From positions 59,175,626 to 59,239,625 of the forward strand of contig CM056379.1 in assembly GCA_029718625.1 (NCBI GenBank): DNA of 64,000 nt, written 5' to 3'. How positions within the stretch are numbered: position 1 is the stretch's first letter; each line of letters begins with the position of its first letter. Position numbers and translations under genes: made by a program. Positions 1 to 10,780 of the stretch are shown here, piece after piece. The notes under the pieces were generated by a model. The model made no database searches. It was not told the DNA's origin and saw nothing but the letters and a program-made list of their open reading frames with translations. Origin of the DNA: Synaphobranchus kaupii. Its lineage: Eukaryota; Chordata; Actinopteri; Anguilliformes; Synaphobranchidae.

Positions 1-1524
1 TTAATGTAATCGTGGGAGAAATGTTATCATTCTCGTCAGTAGAGGGCGTATGGTTATGCGAATGTCTGCATGCATTTATTTGAAATGCATGTACTATTCT
101 GTATACATGTCTCTCTCGATGTCATTATCTTCATGCATCAGTCCTGCTTGCCCCAGTGTGGGCTCCCTCATTACCCAGATTTACATCATGGGCCCAGATG
201 GTGAATACAGCTCCCAGTTGCTCTGACTATCACATACATTTCAATTATCCTTCCTATACTTCTCACAGATGGCTCTTCAACTATCTTCTTCTTCTCTCTG
301 ACAAAATTATGCATACACACAAATGTGAAATACAATCCCATTACACACAAGTAACATCAGCATTAAAGACACTACAATTTAGTACAAAACCACTGAAAAA
401 GAAATAAAGATTTGGGATTTTGCTAAAGGTGTTGCATTTTGCAATTCTGAAATATCCTGCTAATTTAAAAATGAATTAAATGTTATACCTTCAAGATATG
501 AATAAGCATAGCTAAACTACTAAAATGTACCTTGAGTCTTTTTCTCAGATTCCTTTAAACACCTGAAGCCTTCATAACACTCATCTCAATTCCAAGTAAC
601 ACATCACCGACTAGACAGATTTGGTAAGCCAACCTCCTTGATCTCTCTATGTACATTCAAATGTGTGCCAGTTCAGAAGAACTGACGTATCAATTTGGAG
701 TGAGCAGTCTTCTAAATTTATTATGACAGTTAAGAAAGAAAGACAGCTCTTTTATCAGGTTCAGATTCAAAACAGAAGAGTGATCGTTCCATGCACCATC
801 CTAAAGATACAATATTGGATAACTGGGCATTCACCTGCCATTTGCACTCTGTGTACTGATAAGAAGGGCAACTACATATTCTTGTGGTGAAAGCCATTGT
901 TTTGCCTTTACTTACCACTCCATATGTCAGAGGAGGCCGCATTCCATGCAGTACCTTTCCTGTAGTTATTAACAGATTTATGACTAGTCATATCTTAACA
1001 GGTTGTTGGCAGTCAGGCTTGCCTCTGTTAGAAATCCCATAGCCTCTTGTGTACATCCCAATTCCATCACAAATGAGTATTGATCCTTGATGCCCTGGCC
1101 AATTGGCAATTGAAATTCCCAGACCATCCATGTAATCATCCCAAATGCAACATTGGTGATAAAAAGTGGCTGCTGAATACCAGCCTGGTAGATGCTACAT
1201 ATTATAGATCGACCAAATTTCCCAAGTTATGCTTACACTTGATTTATAAAAAAGAAGTTGCTAACGTTGATATAGAACTTGTGAACGTGGTTTACGATGA
1301 GCTCTTCTTGTGAATGTGGCCAATAATAGCCATTTTCCTCTAAATAAGGTTGCATTTAAACTCTTCATGCCTGAAATAGATTTATCGATTAAATGTTATT
1401 CTTGAAGTGTGAACACAGCCAACTTTGGGGGTTTTGCACACAGCCCTCAAATGTGTAGTACGTCCACATAACCAGCAGCTAATAAACTTTACATAGAGAT
1501 ATGATCATATCCGGGAAGGCTGAG
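1..1524. other. Non-coding AT-rich stretch
   Basis: No gene, RNA or clear repeat is recognised here. Open frames are short (under 85 codons), overlap on both strands and show no domain or splice signals that I can support. Confidence 0.5.
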
Positions 1525-1660
1525 CTCCGTTTCGACAGTGGACAGAGACCGCAACACTGCATGTAGCATGCATCTGCCCCACTGTCTATGTCTTTTTTGT
1601 TGTTGCTGGTGGCTACAACTGAAGTTCCTTTTCGGGAAAATAAAAGTTATTCTATTCTAT
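1525..1660 (+). mobile_element. LINE remnant: endonuclease scrap fused to 3' tail
   Basis: A stretch beginning near the words 'gacagtggacagagaccgc' is followed directly by a GTTGTTGCTGGTGGC tail and a short run of ATTCT units at the end, a usual 3' end for fish non-LTR retrotransposons. The same two blocks occur, more widely separated, in reverse orientation at 3393-3720, so this copy has an internal deletion relative to that one. Orientation is inferred from the tail. The exact LINE clade is not resolved. Confidence 0.5.
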
Positions 1661-2216
1661 CCACATGAAAAGATTTTATAATTAACTACTTAGTCATGGT
1701 TTTCTATGTAAGCCACTATTTAAGATACAATTAGAGTTTTATAAATGAGGCCCCTAGTCATTTATCCCCTGGAATATAAAAGGATTTATAAATGAATCTC
1801 AATCATCGATGATGACTGCCTGATGTCCAACTAAAGTCTTACCCAGGGTTAATTATTTTGAGTGACAAAATAAAATGTCTGCCTAAAAATGTATTTCTAT
1901 CACATTTCTTTTACCATATCCACACAGTAAAATTCTCCATGTCAAATAAACTTTGATAGAGTACTTAAAAAACGCTGACTTTTACATTTGGTCCCTTTTG
2001 GTCTCAAATAAACTGCTGATGTTAAACACTGAATATTGTACTGTACAGAGTAACCTAAGAAAACACTCATCTGATTTTCTTTATATTATAGGGATTTAAA
2101 TAACCAACAATATTTATTCTTTATCAAGATTGTAATAATGTCCAACAAACATCTGTGTGTATCTAAGTAATCTAAAAGGCTCAGATGTGATGTGGGAAAA
2201 TGAAACATAGCCACTG
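1661..2216. other. Non-coding AT-rich stretch
   Basis: I see no gene or recognisable repeat between the LINE scrap and the 43-bp satellite. Confidence 0.5.
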
Positions 2217-2640
2217 TGGACAGCAACATTACAGGGCTCTTTAAAGGTTACCTGCCCTGTGGAGAGCAACATTACATGGTTCCTTAATGATTACCTGCCT
2301 TATTGAGAGCAACATTACAGGGTTCTTTAATGGTTCCCTGCCCTGTTGAGAGCAACATTACAGGGCTCCTTAAGGATTACCTGCCTTATTGAGAGCAACA
2401 TTACAGGGCTCTTTAATGGTTCCCTGCCCTGTTGAGAGCAACATTACATGGTTCCTTAATGATTACCTGCCTTATTGAGAGCAACATTACATGGTTCCTT
2501 AATGATTATCTGCCTTATTGAGAGCAACATTACAGGGTTCTTTAATGGTTCCCTGCCCTGTTGAGAGCAACATTACAGGGCTCCTTAAGGATTACCTGCC
2601 TTATTGAGAGCAACATTACAGGGCTCTTTAAGGGTTATCT
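2217..2640. repeat. 43-bp tandem satellite, about 10 units
   Basis: Units share a core of 'agcaacattacagggctcc' followed by a TTAA-containing spacer and 'cctgccttattgag' or 'cctgccctgttgag'. The repeat interval is 43 bases. At least two unit variants (cttatt and ccctgtt) alternate, suggesting an older 86-bp higher-order unit. Diverged units of the same kind recur at 17748-17848. Confidence 0.8.
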
Positions 2641-3125
2641 GAATGAAAAAAATATATATATACAGGTATATATACGTATAAAAATAAAACACTGCCCAAA
2701 AACAATACGTGATTGTGGACGCTTCAAGCTATACAAACAGTTTTTCTTTTCCAATGACATTTGTGAAAGACCATTACAGGGCTCCTTAAGTATTACCTGC
2801 CTTATTGAGAGCAACATTACAGGGCTCTTTAAGGGTTATCTGAATGAAAAAATATATATATATACAGGTATATATACGTATAATGATAAAACACTGCTCA
2901 AAAACAATATGTGATTGTGGACGCTTCAAGCTATGCAAACATTTTCTTTTCCAATGACATTTGTGAAAGACAAACCAGAGGAAAGCACAGATCAAACAAG
3001 AAAGTTGTTTACTGTTGTTGCCTGCTATAGCGTCTCTCGCTGCAACGCTCTGGTTTGTCTTTCACAAATGTCATGGCAAAAGAAAAACTGTTTGCGTAGC
3101 TCGAAGCGTCCAAGTTCACGTATTT
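2600..3125. repeat. 200-bp tandem duplication with an inverted third arm
   Basis: A block that includes the last satellite unit, an ATATAT-rich run and 'gattgtggacgcttcaagct' occurs at about 2606 and again at about 2806, an offset of 200 bases. Its end (about 2908-2980, through 'gaaagacaaaccagag') is then repeated in reverse at 3048-3120 ('ctctggtttgtctttcaca' onward), leaving a central loop of about 67 bases. The result is a direct duplication joined to a hairpin. It may be a degraded foldback element; no coding capacity is seen. Confidence 0.7.
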
Positions 3126-3392
3126 CCGTGAGGTATGTTTTGGCCCTGAAGGTTAGCTAACGTTAGCTAATGTTAGTTTAGCTATAATTATCAGGCAACT
3201 CAAAAACACCAGCCATATTTAACATTACCGCTAGCTAGTTTTAATGCGTGCTAAATTTAACAGATAACGTTAGCTATAACGTAGCCAGTTTACCAGATAG
3301 CTAGTGTTAGCTAACTCAAAATACCAACATTATCATTTGATCTGTAACTTCAATTTAACAGATAATCTGGGCAATAAAACTACTTATAATAA

Positions 3393-3720
3393 CTTTTATT
3401 TTCCCGTTAGGGAACTTCAGTTCAGTTCAGTAGCCACCAGCAACAACAAAAAAGACATAGACAGTGGGGCAGACCCATAACACATAAACATATCAAAAAA
3501 AGACATTCAATAGAATCATTGCATTAATCAAATAATTAAGTGAATTAAAGTGGAATAGCCTACAGCCAAACGTCATGATTAAAAATACCCCCCGCTGTCC
3601 TGAGATGTCCAGTGTTATCAAGCAGTCCAACACACAAACTCCGCCTCCACGACTTTCCTCCATACACGCAGTATTGCGGTCTCTGTCCACTGTCAACACG
3701 GACCACCGAACTGCGTCAGC
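3393..3720 (-). mobile_element. LINE remnant with endonuclease fragment
   Basis: On the minus strand, the translation at 3620-3715 includes a DRDRNTACMEESRGGGVCV-like run. This resembles the 'DRD..tGKsrGGGlciy' block of fish LINE endonuclease domains. The same 3' tail as the scrap at 1525-1660 follows on the minus strand (plus-strand positions about 3393-3470). It is non-functional: the domain is a fragment and most of the element is missing. Confidence 0.55.
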
Positions 3721-3795
3721 CTTCCCCACTCGTCGCCTCACTCCTCCCCCGCATTATCTTCTCCTTTCTCTTCCCTGGTGGCCTTTTAAAGATTG

Positions 3796-4653
3796 TGTTA
3801 CGGACGCGATAGTCAGATTGCGTCTGTATTGTTGCAGGTTGGTTTTTCTCTCTGTCTCTCTCTCTTTCTGTCTCTCTCCCAGGCATTGCTTCGGCTCCTC
3901 CGTGTTGTCCGTCGACCAATGGTGTTTGTCTGCCTGTTTGTCCAGCGTCCAATCAGAGGGTCGTCCGCGTCTATTTAAACATTTCGCTCCCTCTGTATAA
4001 GAGAGAGATTGCGCTTGCCACCGGTGTTTTGTTTCTGCTGTACTGTCTTGTGTGTGACGACTGTTTTGTGTCCACACAGTTCTAGCTTTTGTCTTTGTTG
4101 TCCAAGATTACTGTGTTCGTTCGTCATCCTCCCGATCGTTAATGCCTCAGGGGAGGGCGAGGTATGTAGGTAAGATGCCCACGGGCTTACACCGCGCAAC
4201 ACGCAGTTTGGACTTTGTACAGATCCACCAGGCTAGTTTTCCCAGGCGGGTGCCGCCTCTTGTAATTTTTGGTTTAGTTTAGGTGGGACAGCCAGCCAGG
4301 TAATAAGAAGATACATTTGTGTATTTAGGTTAGGGGATTAGGAAGTGCCAGGGCCTTAGAATTAGCTGGGGTGTTTTGTTGATTTCATTGTTTTGGTACC
4401 CGTTTGTTATGGCGTCCTCCCCTTTGGTCTCCCTATGTGTTTCCCTCGTGTTGAGGTGATGGTTATTAGTATTATTATTATTATTATTTGTAAATAAACC
4501 TTTTGTTACTTTTGGTCTTTTTACCCTCCTTGTCCTTGTAGTTCTGTTTTGTACTCAATATCGCCATTGCCCAGCATAACATGCAGCCACGGCATGTTAC
4601 GTTTTCCCCCTTTCTACCCCTAGACGAGCCATCAAAGGGAGGGGTTCGTAACA
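3796..4653 (+). mobile_element. Solo LTR, 858 bp, with GATTG target duplication
   Basis: The element opens with TGTTACGG and closes with TTCGTAACA, a TG...CA retroviral-type terminus pair inside a short inverted repeat. It is flanked by an identical 5-base sequence GATTG at 3791-3795 and 4654-4658. Inside are a TATTTAAAC/TATAAGAG promoter-like region near 3970-4000 and an AATAAA signal near 4493, in the order expected for a plus-strand LTR. No internal region or second LTR lies next to it, so it is a recombination-derived solo LTR. Open frames within it (for example 3575-4000) are not genes. Confidence 0.85.
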
Positions 4654-4658
4654 GATTG

Positions 4659-5309
4659 CCTGCAGTCCTGGATCAGTCCCAACATCTTCAACTCCGGTGA
4701 AGAGCGATGGTAAACTTTGTAGCTACAGATCCAACGGACATTCCCGAGCATATGTTGTGAATGGTGACAACCACAAAAAAATTATCCCGAATAGACAATT
4801 CGTCAATATTATCAAAACGAGCAGCAGGAGTGCCCTGAACAATCTCGAGCCCGCTTCCCCATCCCACAATAGACACACAGCGCATGAAAAAAACAAAAGA
4901 CAAAAGCCCGACACAACAAAATACATTCAAATTAACAAGCAGGAACACAAGAGACATGTTGCCATTACAGTGCCACGTGACGTCACCAATGTAACGTTAC
5001 GTAAAGGCCAGTTCAGACCAAAGATTTGCGACGCAACAAAACCGTTTAGAATGTTGTCTTAGAATGCCCCATGTTGGTGCTTACCATTGCAGGCTCACCT
5101 GTTTTAGAACAGAACGTACATTAATGCTAGGTTAGTTCGTTTTTTTCTAGCAAATCAGCATGCAGTCTTTCCCCAGAAGCGATGCTGTCTCTGTAATTTG
5201 GGTATTTTGTCTCCGAATCAACGATAACACCAGCTGTTCATAATCGCTACTTTCATATATTTGAGGTGAATATCGCAACCAGGAAGTAACTACGTTAACT
5301 CAAAAACAC
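4659..5309. other. Non-coding stretch with an unsupported 121-codon frame
   Basis: An open frame at 4697-5062 overlaps two others on the opposite strand, has no recognisable domain and starts within the LTR flank. The words 'ggccagttcagaccaaaga' near 5008 resemble the end of a fish DNA transposon, but I cannot define an element. Confidence 0.4.
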
Positions 5310-5815
5310 TGACGCGCTGCACACATCACTCTGGGTAACCCGGATCACGCGCTGCACACGTCACTCTGGGTAACCCGGATCACGCTCTGCACACGTCACT
5401 CTGGGTAACCCGGATCACGCGCTGCACACGTCACTCTGGGTAACCCGGATCACGCGCTGCACACATCACTCTGGGTAACCCGGATCACGCGCTGCACACG
5501 TCACTCTGGGTAACCCGGATCACGCACTGCACACGTCACTTTGGGTAACCCGGATCACGCTCTGTACACGTCACTCTGGGTAACCCGGATCACGCTCTGC
5601 ACACGTCACTCTAGGTAACCCGGATCACGCTCTGCACACGTCACTCTGGGTATCCCGGATCACGTGCTGCACACGTCACTCTGGGTAACCCGGATCACGC
5701 GCTGCACACGTCACTCTGGGTAACCCGGATCACGTGCTGCACACGTCACTCTGGGTAACCCGGATCACGTGCTGCACACGTCACTCTGGGTAACCAGGAT
5801 CAAGCATACTACAAA
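5310..5815. repeat. 35-bp minisatellite, about 14 units
   Basis: The unit is 35 bases, built from 'gctgcacacgtcactctgg' followed by 'gtaacccggatcacgc'. Copies differ mainly at CpG positions (cacgcgc, cacgtgc, cacgctc, cacacatc), as expected from methyl-CpG decay. It lies about 0.6 kb upstream of the ten-exon gene. Confidence 0.9.
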
Positions 5816-6403
5816 GCAGCAGAAAATATTTGGACAGACAGACCGACCACAGAATGACTTACTAGACCACTAGCTGCTGGTCACAGCTAAAAATCAACAG
5901 CAGTATTCTAGGGCGCACTGTGTTGACACAAGCCCCAGAATACTCGGTGGGGATTTCATGAAGCTGGCTAAGAAAATCTGGACTTACAAAAATAAGCCTG
6001 GCTTCAATTAGCCAGGTTTGATAGCGTAGATAAATTCCATTTCACAAAGCTAGATCGCAGCTCAAGAGTTGAAGCTAATTCAAGCCTGATGAAAGCCAGG
6101 TTTGGGGAATGAAGTTATGGACTATTTAAAAAACCCGAGTAAGTGAACGTAAGTAAAACACTTTCAGTTTTATAGGCTATTGGTTATTGTGAGCTGTTAC
6201 CTACTTAAGTGTTTATAATAACAATAATTTACCTCAGTGGAGCTATAACATTATTCCATGAATCTTATATGCATACTATGGTGGTATTCTTCATGCTGGC
6301 AGTTAGTGGTAATGTACATTTAATTGTAGTTGCTAAACTAATGTTACTAAATTGCTGTGTATATTTGTGATAATGCAACTGAAATTAACCTTTTCCTGTC
6401 AAG
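5816..6403. other. Non-coding region upstream of the ten-exon gene
   Basis: No repeat or core promoter could be assigned. The sequence immediately before 6404 (ttttcctgtcaag) looks like a splice acceptor, so an untranslated first exon probably lies further upstream. Confidence 0.4.
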
Positions 6404-6404
6404 G

Positions 6405-9400
6405 ATGCCAGCTGTACGAGTGAAGTACAGAGATCGTCAGAAGTACATTTGTTATGAGGGGCAACTGACCTTCACATCCTTTTTGGATTGTGGTGAGTGA
6501 GAAAATGTTTTTAACTTTCCCTATGAAACAACATACTTGCGATGTCGGTTTATTCTTTGCACAAACAAGAGGCTTTTCCCTGCATGCATGCAACATATTT
6601 TTAAGTATAATAATGTCAATGTCTATATTGTCTTAACTGTCATGGTTGCTACAGAAAATAGAATAAATATAATGGCTGCACCCATACAATTTGCCTTTTT
6701 TGGCAAAACAAGTGCACGATTCTTCAATAAGCTTGTGTAATCTTATTTTGTCATCACAGTTGCCAAGAAATTTGATATTCCAGCCTTGGATTTAAAAGTC
6801 TACGATGATTCCAACACTGAAGTTGACGAGGAGGTGTTTGAGTTTCTTGTAACGAGACAAGTCCTTGGTGTGCTGGAGGTCCGTTTACCCCAAGGCCCAA
6901 ACCTCAATGGTGAGTTGCTTATTAGCTTAGAGCCTTGTATTCATGTTCGGAATATGTGAGATGAGCAGATATCTGCTGAATTGTTTCTCAGTTTTATTTT
7001 TGAAATTATCTTTGTTTCTGTGCTTACCTGTCCCACCCCTTCTGGAACAGTAGTGGGCCTAATCAAATCTAATGTGAATTTTTTGCATTCCACTTGTCAT
7101 TCACAAAAAGGCCTCTAGTAATAATGCATGTTTCCATATAAATTGTGTTATAGTTACAGTATTAATCACACTTTTTAAATGTTAAATGATTGCTAGATTC
7201 GTTGAGCTCCCCTGCAAGCAGCTCCTTTGCAAGCTCCACTGGAGACATGGAGGTGGATTCTGATGACACCATCATGTTGCAACATAGTCCTGCTACAAGA
7301 AAGAAGGCTGAGGATACTCGTCTAGCTCATGTAAGCTATGCAGATTTCCTTCCATCCTTTCAGAAAGTTTAAACTGATTCCAATTGTTGTGCCATTTTTT
7401 CCAATACATAAACTGTGGTAATGCCACAATATGTGCATGGCTGGGACAACATGAAAAGTTAATCAATGGTACTGTATACAAATGGATCTAAATGGCTCTA
7501 ATGCGCACATGATATCATGTCTTGTCATTAGGCGATGCAGTAGCTCTATACTCGTCTGGTCCAGTTCTGAAAACATTCATAAATAATTCCATAATCTCAC
7601 CAATTATACCCCTATAATTGGAGAGCGGTCTGTATGAGCCTCTGACATCACAACAATCTAGAACAGAACACTCCTTTAGCTGCACACTCCTCGTAAAATC
7701 GGTTACTGCTCAATGCTCTTCATTGAAGAGGATGACAAGACACACAATGACAAAATCACCCCATGAGTTGTATAGTGATGGCATTAATCGGTCAAAATTC
7801 TTATTCTCGGTTAACGGCTACAGTAAAGGGTTAATTAACATCCATAGTTCTCAATGTTTCTTTTTTATTGCTCTCACTTAGATGATTGAAGACATTCTGA
7901 AGAACAAACCTGGAGGACAGAGGATCATGGATGAGTATGCTCGGACAAAAGGCATAACGGATACCAGAAGACGCGATATGATGAAGATATTGGTTGCACA
8001 CATGACAAGTGAACATGGGTATGTTGTCAGAGCACAGCTAATAGAAATTTTTTGGCTTGACTCGGTGCAGTACAACATCCCTCTTTTTGCTGGTGTCAGT
8101 ACACATCAATGCATTCATTTAGATCTCATACAGATATTACATACACAGTGTGCATGTGTTTGTGCAGGACAAGTCCTTCAAGGCGTGTTAAAGAGGACTA
8201 CGCAAAGGGCATCATTGCCTTGTTCCCATACCTGGCCGATCCTAGCAGCAAATTGGGCTATGTAAGTACATTAAATTTAAGTCTAACTTATTTACTCATC
8301 ACTTACTTGATCGTTATTTTGCTCAGAATGTAAATATTTAAATTGTTTCTGTTGGATGATGATTTTAGTCCAACTAAAGATCTGTTAACACCATCTGTCA
8401 TCTCTCTTAAACTCATCTCTGGTATTTAAGCACTGCAAGGGTCAGACCTGTTGACCTTGAGTAATTCTTCATCCATGTGCTTATGTGTAATTTTAAAGAG
8501 AAAATTAAAGTTATTTTACTTGCTCATTAAAACTGAATATCACTCTTTACTTTAGGAGCATTATTACAATGCAGAAGATGCGAGTGGATATCTGTCATGG
8601 AGACTGAAATTTGTTCAAAAGGAAGCATTAGAGGGACGAAAGAAGACTAGAACAGGTATGTGATTTTGATTGTAAAACCTTTCACACAGTTCCCACTTGG
8701 ATCACCTTTCAGGTACCGCTAGTGATATTCACTATTCACGCATGCAGCTACATTCAGGAACATTTATGTCTTGTACCTTTCACACATGCCATGGCAATGC
8801 TGGAATAGATGGGGCGATACAGTTAAGGGACAAGGGCTAAGGTGGGCAGCTGTGGTTGTCTTTCAAAGTCACTCACTCAAGATGTTGGCCATGCCCTTTC
8901 CTGCAACGTTACTGCACAAACCAGAGGCGTGCCATCACTTTTTCAAAAATGTTACTCTTTAGGTAGAAAATTGGAAGGGCAGAATATCCCAGAATAGCGA
9001 TCCCTGCACCCATTCAAACACGACTCCATGCAGCAACTGTTCCAGAACATGAGCTTTCCACATGCAAAAATGCAGAAGGGCCTCTTTAAATCTAGTGCTA
9101 CTAAGACAAATCGGATAGAGCAGACAAACCCAGTAATCTGTAAATGTTCCACACTGTTACAGGTGGTCCAAAAATTGATAGAGACCCCTTCAGCGAGGTA
9201 AACTGGCTTACCACAGAGGACCTGTGTCGTGAGGCCATTGCACTGATGAAGCATACAACTGATGAAGCAATTGTCAAGGAGAAGATGAAGCAGACCTTCA
9301 CCTATCGCCAAAAGATGGTTCATGACCCAGTGAAGTCCTCTGAAATATTTACAGCGTTTCCAAGATTCCTGGACATAGCAGGAATGGTATGTGGATCTTC

Positions 9401-10721
9401 TAAGTGCCTTGCTTTGAAACTGTCAGGACCATTTTTTTCTGTTCTACAATATCCTGGTTAGGGCTGTAATTTTATGCCGATAGTGCCCCTCCATAATGTT
9501 TAATTTTATGTCGTTCCATCTGCAGATCGAGCAGGATTTTAGTCTGCTGTTTGGTGATGCCACCTCTGCAAAGTTCCTGGAGAAGTGGCCTACTTTCTAC
9601 AAGCAGAAAGTCCTTGAACAAAGCCGTGGCCTCACACAGACGGGCGACCTTCAAGACCTGGTTCAAAATGCTGGATCCACAACAGAAGTGGAAAATGGTA
9701 TGCTGAAATAAAAGGATTATACTAATGGAATATATCATTTTTGAAAGGAAAATGAAATGACTTAGCTGGCAATGGGGAAAAATGAATGAATGAATGAATG
9801 AATTTTTACTTGTATTTTCAGGATGGGACAGAGACATGTCTTCTGTTTTGGTCCTTGTCCACCTTCTGCCACCGTCACCTCAGGGCCGCAAGAGACCAGG
9901 AAAGCTCTCAGCCAGACAAGCCAGTGACCATCTTGTGAAGTTCATCAAGGTGAGATTAGTAAAGTGAAATTAGAAGAAAGATCATTCTTCTCTCCCCATT
10001 CTTAATCATATTAACCCTTTTTGAGAATATTCTCAAATAATGGTAAAGTCATGTTTATCTGTAATATAAAATTTAAGAAAAAGGAAGCCTGCATACTTAC
10101 CCCATTCCACAAGAAGTATTTATTGATGTTTCTATCCTATTCAGATCTTTGTCAAGTCAGAAATTACTTACTTGTCAAAGATCCGAATAGGATCGCAACT
10201 TTGGCAATAAATATTACTTGGGGCATGGATTAAGTGTGCAGGCTTCTTTTTTCTTGGAGGAATTTCTGATAGCCTTGCACCTACAAAGAAAGTTGTGTGT
10301 GTCTATAATCCACTCTCCTGTATCTGTATTAAAGACATTTTCTCAAACTGTTTGTGAACCGTGACCTCAATTTTAATAGACTAATGAAGGTCTTATGTCA
10401 CAGACTGGGACCAGTGTCCAGGGGCATCTGGACGGCATCACCGAAAGCCTTCAACCCTATCTGCTTGCTGTGGGGACCCAGTTGAGTGTGATCCAGAAGT
10501 ACTTCATCGTGATTGACAAACATGCAATACCTTGTAAGTCACCAGACTCTCTTGCCTGTGTTGATGAGCTTTTCAAAGCTCATTTTGTCTTTGGTGCCTC
10601 GTACAACCAGAATCTGGAAAATATGTACAACTTCATGCAAACCTCCATCTATGAAATAGATGTTGGTACCACTAAGGTGACTCCTAGGGTTGCAGAGTTG
10701 AGGGCTCGGATACAGCATTGA
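6405..10721 (+). CDS. Ten-exon SAMD3-like fish protein with CIDE-N-like N-terminus
   Basis: Exons: 6405-6492, 6760-6909, 7197-7330, 7882-8018, 8168-8261, 8556-8655, 9163-9386, 9526-9697, 9822-9949 and 10404-10721. Every junction is a GT...AG pair, phases agree throughout, and the joined frame is open for 514 codons to a TGA at 10719. Residues 1-80 (exons 1-2) have the length and the 'DDSNTEVDEEVFEFL' pattern of a CIDE-N or PB1-type ubiquitin-like fold. Exon 3 is a Ser/Asp-rich linker. Exons 4-10 resemble the large, function-unknown family annotated in fish as sterile alpha motif domain-containing protein 3-like. I see no SAM domain. The start is the ATG two bases after a good acceptor, so the gene probably has an upstream untranslated exon. 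Its molecular role is unknown. The preserved frame argues for recent origin or selection. It lies on the same strand and just 5' of a transposase. Confidence 0.75.
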
Positions 10722-10780
10722 GTTTATACTGATACTGTTGTGTTTTGAGGGCTCAGGTGGTCAATTGAGTTGGCACTGAG

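Noticed and set aside
4697..5062. 121-codon open frame as a possible gene
   Set aside because: No domain, no supporting splice sites, and overlapping frames on the other strand of similar length.
5310..5815. CRISPR-like array
   Set aside because: Units are contiguous with no unique spacers. It is a minisatellite in eukaryotic DNA.
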